DNA of 6,868 nucleotides from an uncultured bacterium. GTDB lineage: Bacteria > Verrucomicrobiota > Kiritimatiellia > RFP12 > UBA1067. This document shows, piece by piece, positions 5,842 to 6,868 of the stretch. The translations under genes and the position numbers were made by a program. Position 1 is the first letter of the stretch, and each line of letters opens with the position of its first letter. The DNA lies in assembly GCA_902773475.1 (NCBI GenBank), contig CACYEO010000092.1, positions 1-6,868 of the forward strand, given 5' to 3'. A model generated the notes under the pieces. It saw only the letters and a program-made list of their open reading frames with translations. It was not told the origin of the DNA and made no database searches.

Positions 5842-6868
5842 ATGTCTGCTTCCAACACCAGGATCCGTTCATACGGCACATGCCATCACCTTATAAGCCG
5901 TATCGCCCACAGGGTTTATTTTATGACAGAGGAAGTCCGCACAAACTTTCTCGGCATGATTCTGCACACTGCCGATTTTTGCGGAATCAAACTTCTGTCA
6001 TGGTGCATAATGGCAAATCATTTCCATATTCTTGCATATCTTCCCGAGCCGGAGCCGATCGACGAAAATGAAATTCTCCGCAGATTTGCCGTTCTCAAAG
6101 GAGGAGAAAGACTGATTGCACTGAAAAAACGACTTTCAGCAATACGATCCATAGATGGAGATTGTTCAGAAAAAGCCAACGAGATTCTTACGTCAATCAA
6201 GGCAAGAATGTATGATATCGGCGTATTCATGAAAATCGTCAAACAGTGGCTGACCCAAGAATACAACCTGCGGTATGCCCACAGGGGAACGCTTTGGGAA
6301 AGTGTATACAAAGATGTCCTGGTGGAAACAAATGCGCAAGAATTGGCGAAGCGCGCAGGATACATACATTTGAATCCAATCCGGGCAGCCATAACACCTG
6401 ACTTTGCAGGATATCCATGGAGCAGTTATTCCGCCCTCTGCCGCGATGATGGTACGGCATTGGCCGGTATGCGGTTTATTTACGGAGAAGAAGCCTCTCT
6501 TGAAGAAATCAAAGAGGCACATGGTGATTTGATGTCTGCACTCCTTGAAAAAGAAAAGTTCGAAAGAGCACTGGATATCGGCCGCAAGCGGAGCGCCGGA
6601 TATGACGTTCCTGCCGATCCATTGACTGACGAAGCGCTGATTGTGCAGGCAGACGCGCACATGAAACGTGTTATGGAAGAATCTGTTCAGAAGGAGATTA
6701 TAAAAAAGATTGTGGGACGGCCAAAAGGATTGAATGTCGAAACGATGCGTCAGATTGCAAGTCTCTTGCGCATCGATCCAACTATGAAAAAGAAAGCTAT
6801 AGCCGAGGTGGCCGGAATTTCACGCACATCGGTATATTCGTATCTCAGCCGGATAAAAGATGCGAATA
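5842..6868 (+). CDS. REP-associated Y1/HUH transposase (RAYT), 3' end outside window
   Basis: An open frame from ATG 5842 to the window edge gives 342 residues with no stop. It is a single-strand DNA transposase of the Y1 (IS200-like) HUH type. The metal-binding motif is HFH at residues 60-62 within CIMANHFHILAY. The presumed nucleophile is Y141 in the helix FMKIVKQWLTQEYN, followed by the family signatures GTLWE (149-153) and YIHLNPIRA (174-182). A charged insert of about 65 residues separates the HUH motif from the tyrosine helix, as in the longer RAYTs common in Lentisphaerota and Planctomycetota. The end (about 316-338, KKKAIAEVAGISRTSVYSYL) reads as a helix-turn-helix. RAYTs are thought to mobilise or maintain REP palindromes, and one lies just upstream. 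No strong Shine-Dalgarno precedes the ATG, but no other in-frame ATG is near. The catalytic residues look intact, so the protein may be active. Y141 is chosen by motif position; Y145 is the only near alternative. Confidence 0.88.
   Translation, partial: MSASNTRIRSYGTCHHLISRIAHRVYFMTEEVRTNFLGMILHTADFCGIKLLSWCIMANHFHILAYLPEPEPIDENEILRRFAVLKGGERLIALKKRLSAIRSIDGDCSEKANEILTSIKARMYDIGVFMKIVKQWLTQEYNLRYAHRGTLWESVYKDVLVETNAQELAKRAGYIHLNPIRAAITPDFAGYPWSSYSALCRDDGTALAGMRFIYGEEASLEEIKEAHGDLMSALLEKEKFERALDIGRKRSAGYDVPADPLTDEALIVQADAHMKRVMEESVQKEIIKKIVGRPKGLNVETMRQIASLLRIDPTMKKKAIAEVAGISRTSVYSYLSRIKDAN

Noticed and set aside
5814..6071. An 85-residue forward open frame overlapping the RAYT start
   Set aside because: It is an out-of-frame shadow; the RAYT frame carries the HFH motif at 6019-6027 and continues to the window end.
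6018..6662. Minus-strand open frames opposite the RAYT gene
   Set aside because: They are antisense to a gene with clear transposase motifs and have no domain or ribosome site of their own.

Overview
The window holds three regions of different character. Positions 1-3659 are GC-rich (a hand count of 601-660 gives 41 of 60 G/C) and form the end of a tightly packed Bat-type operon. It contains the last codons of an unidentified gene, then a BatA-like von Willebrand A (VWA) protein, then a BatB-like VWA protein whose C-terminal half looks like a fused BatC. A four-base stop/start overlap and a two-base gap join these genes. BatA and BatB are membrane-anchored VWA proteins usually encoded with a MoxR AAA+ ATPase and a DUF58 protein. 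Neither of those, nor BatD, lies inside the window.

Positions 3660-4301 carry no credible gene. They hold about eight copies of a 59-61 bp tandem repeat (3775 to about 4254) that is almost purely pyrimidine on the + strand. Each unit has a conserved 22-bp core, CTTGTTGT on both sides of the palindrome CGTACG, followed by a C-rich arm that varies more. All three forward frames are open across the array only because it contains almost no purines.

Positions 4302-5733 are lower in GC (23 of 60 at 4561-4620) and encode two probable surface or secreted proteins. The first is acidic, with an internal 111-codon duplication and a signal peptide that looks cut short. The second is a small PEP-CTERM protein with a complete signal peptide and C-terminal sorting tail, followed by a textbook intrinsic terminator.

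Positions 5734-6868 hold a probable mobile unit: a large imperfect palindrome (5751-5815) and, 26 bp further on, a REP-associated Y1/HUH transposase (RAYT) gene that runs off the right edge. It has the HFH motif, a tyrosine helix and a C-terminal helix-turn-helix.

The organism is probably an uncultured member of the Planctomycetes-Verrucomicrobia-Chlamydiae group, most likely Kiritimatiellota or Lentisphaerota. This is inferred from the PEP-CTERM tail style, the 'ESQNIVGY' N-terminal module, the BatB-BatC arrangement and the RAYT subtype; no search was run. I find no clear new defence or metabolic system. The items most worth a second look are the tandem array, the duplicated-domain protein, the base-composition break inside the PEP-CTERM gene and the RAYT with its palindrome.
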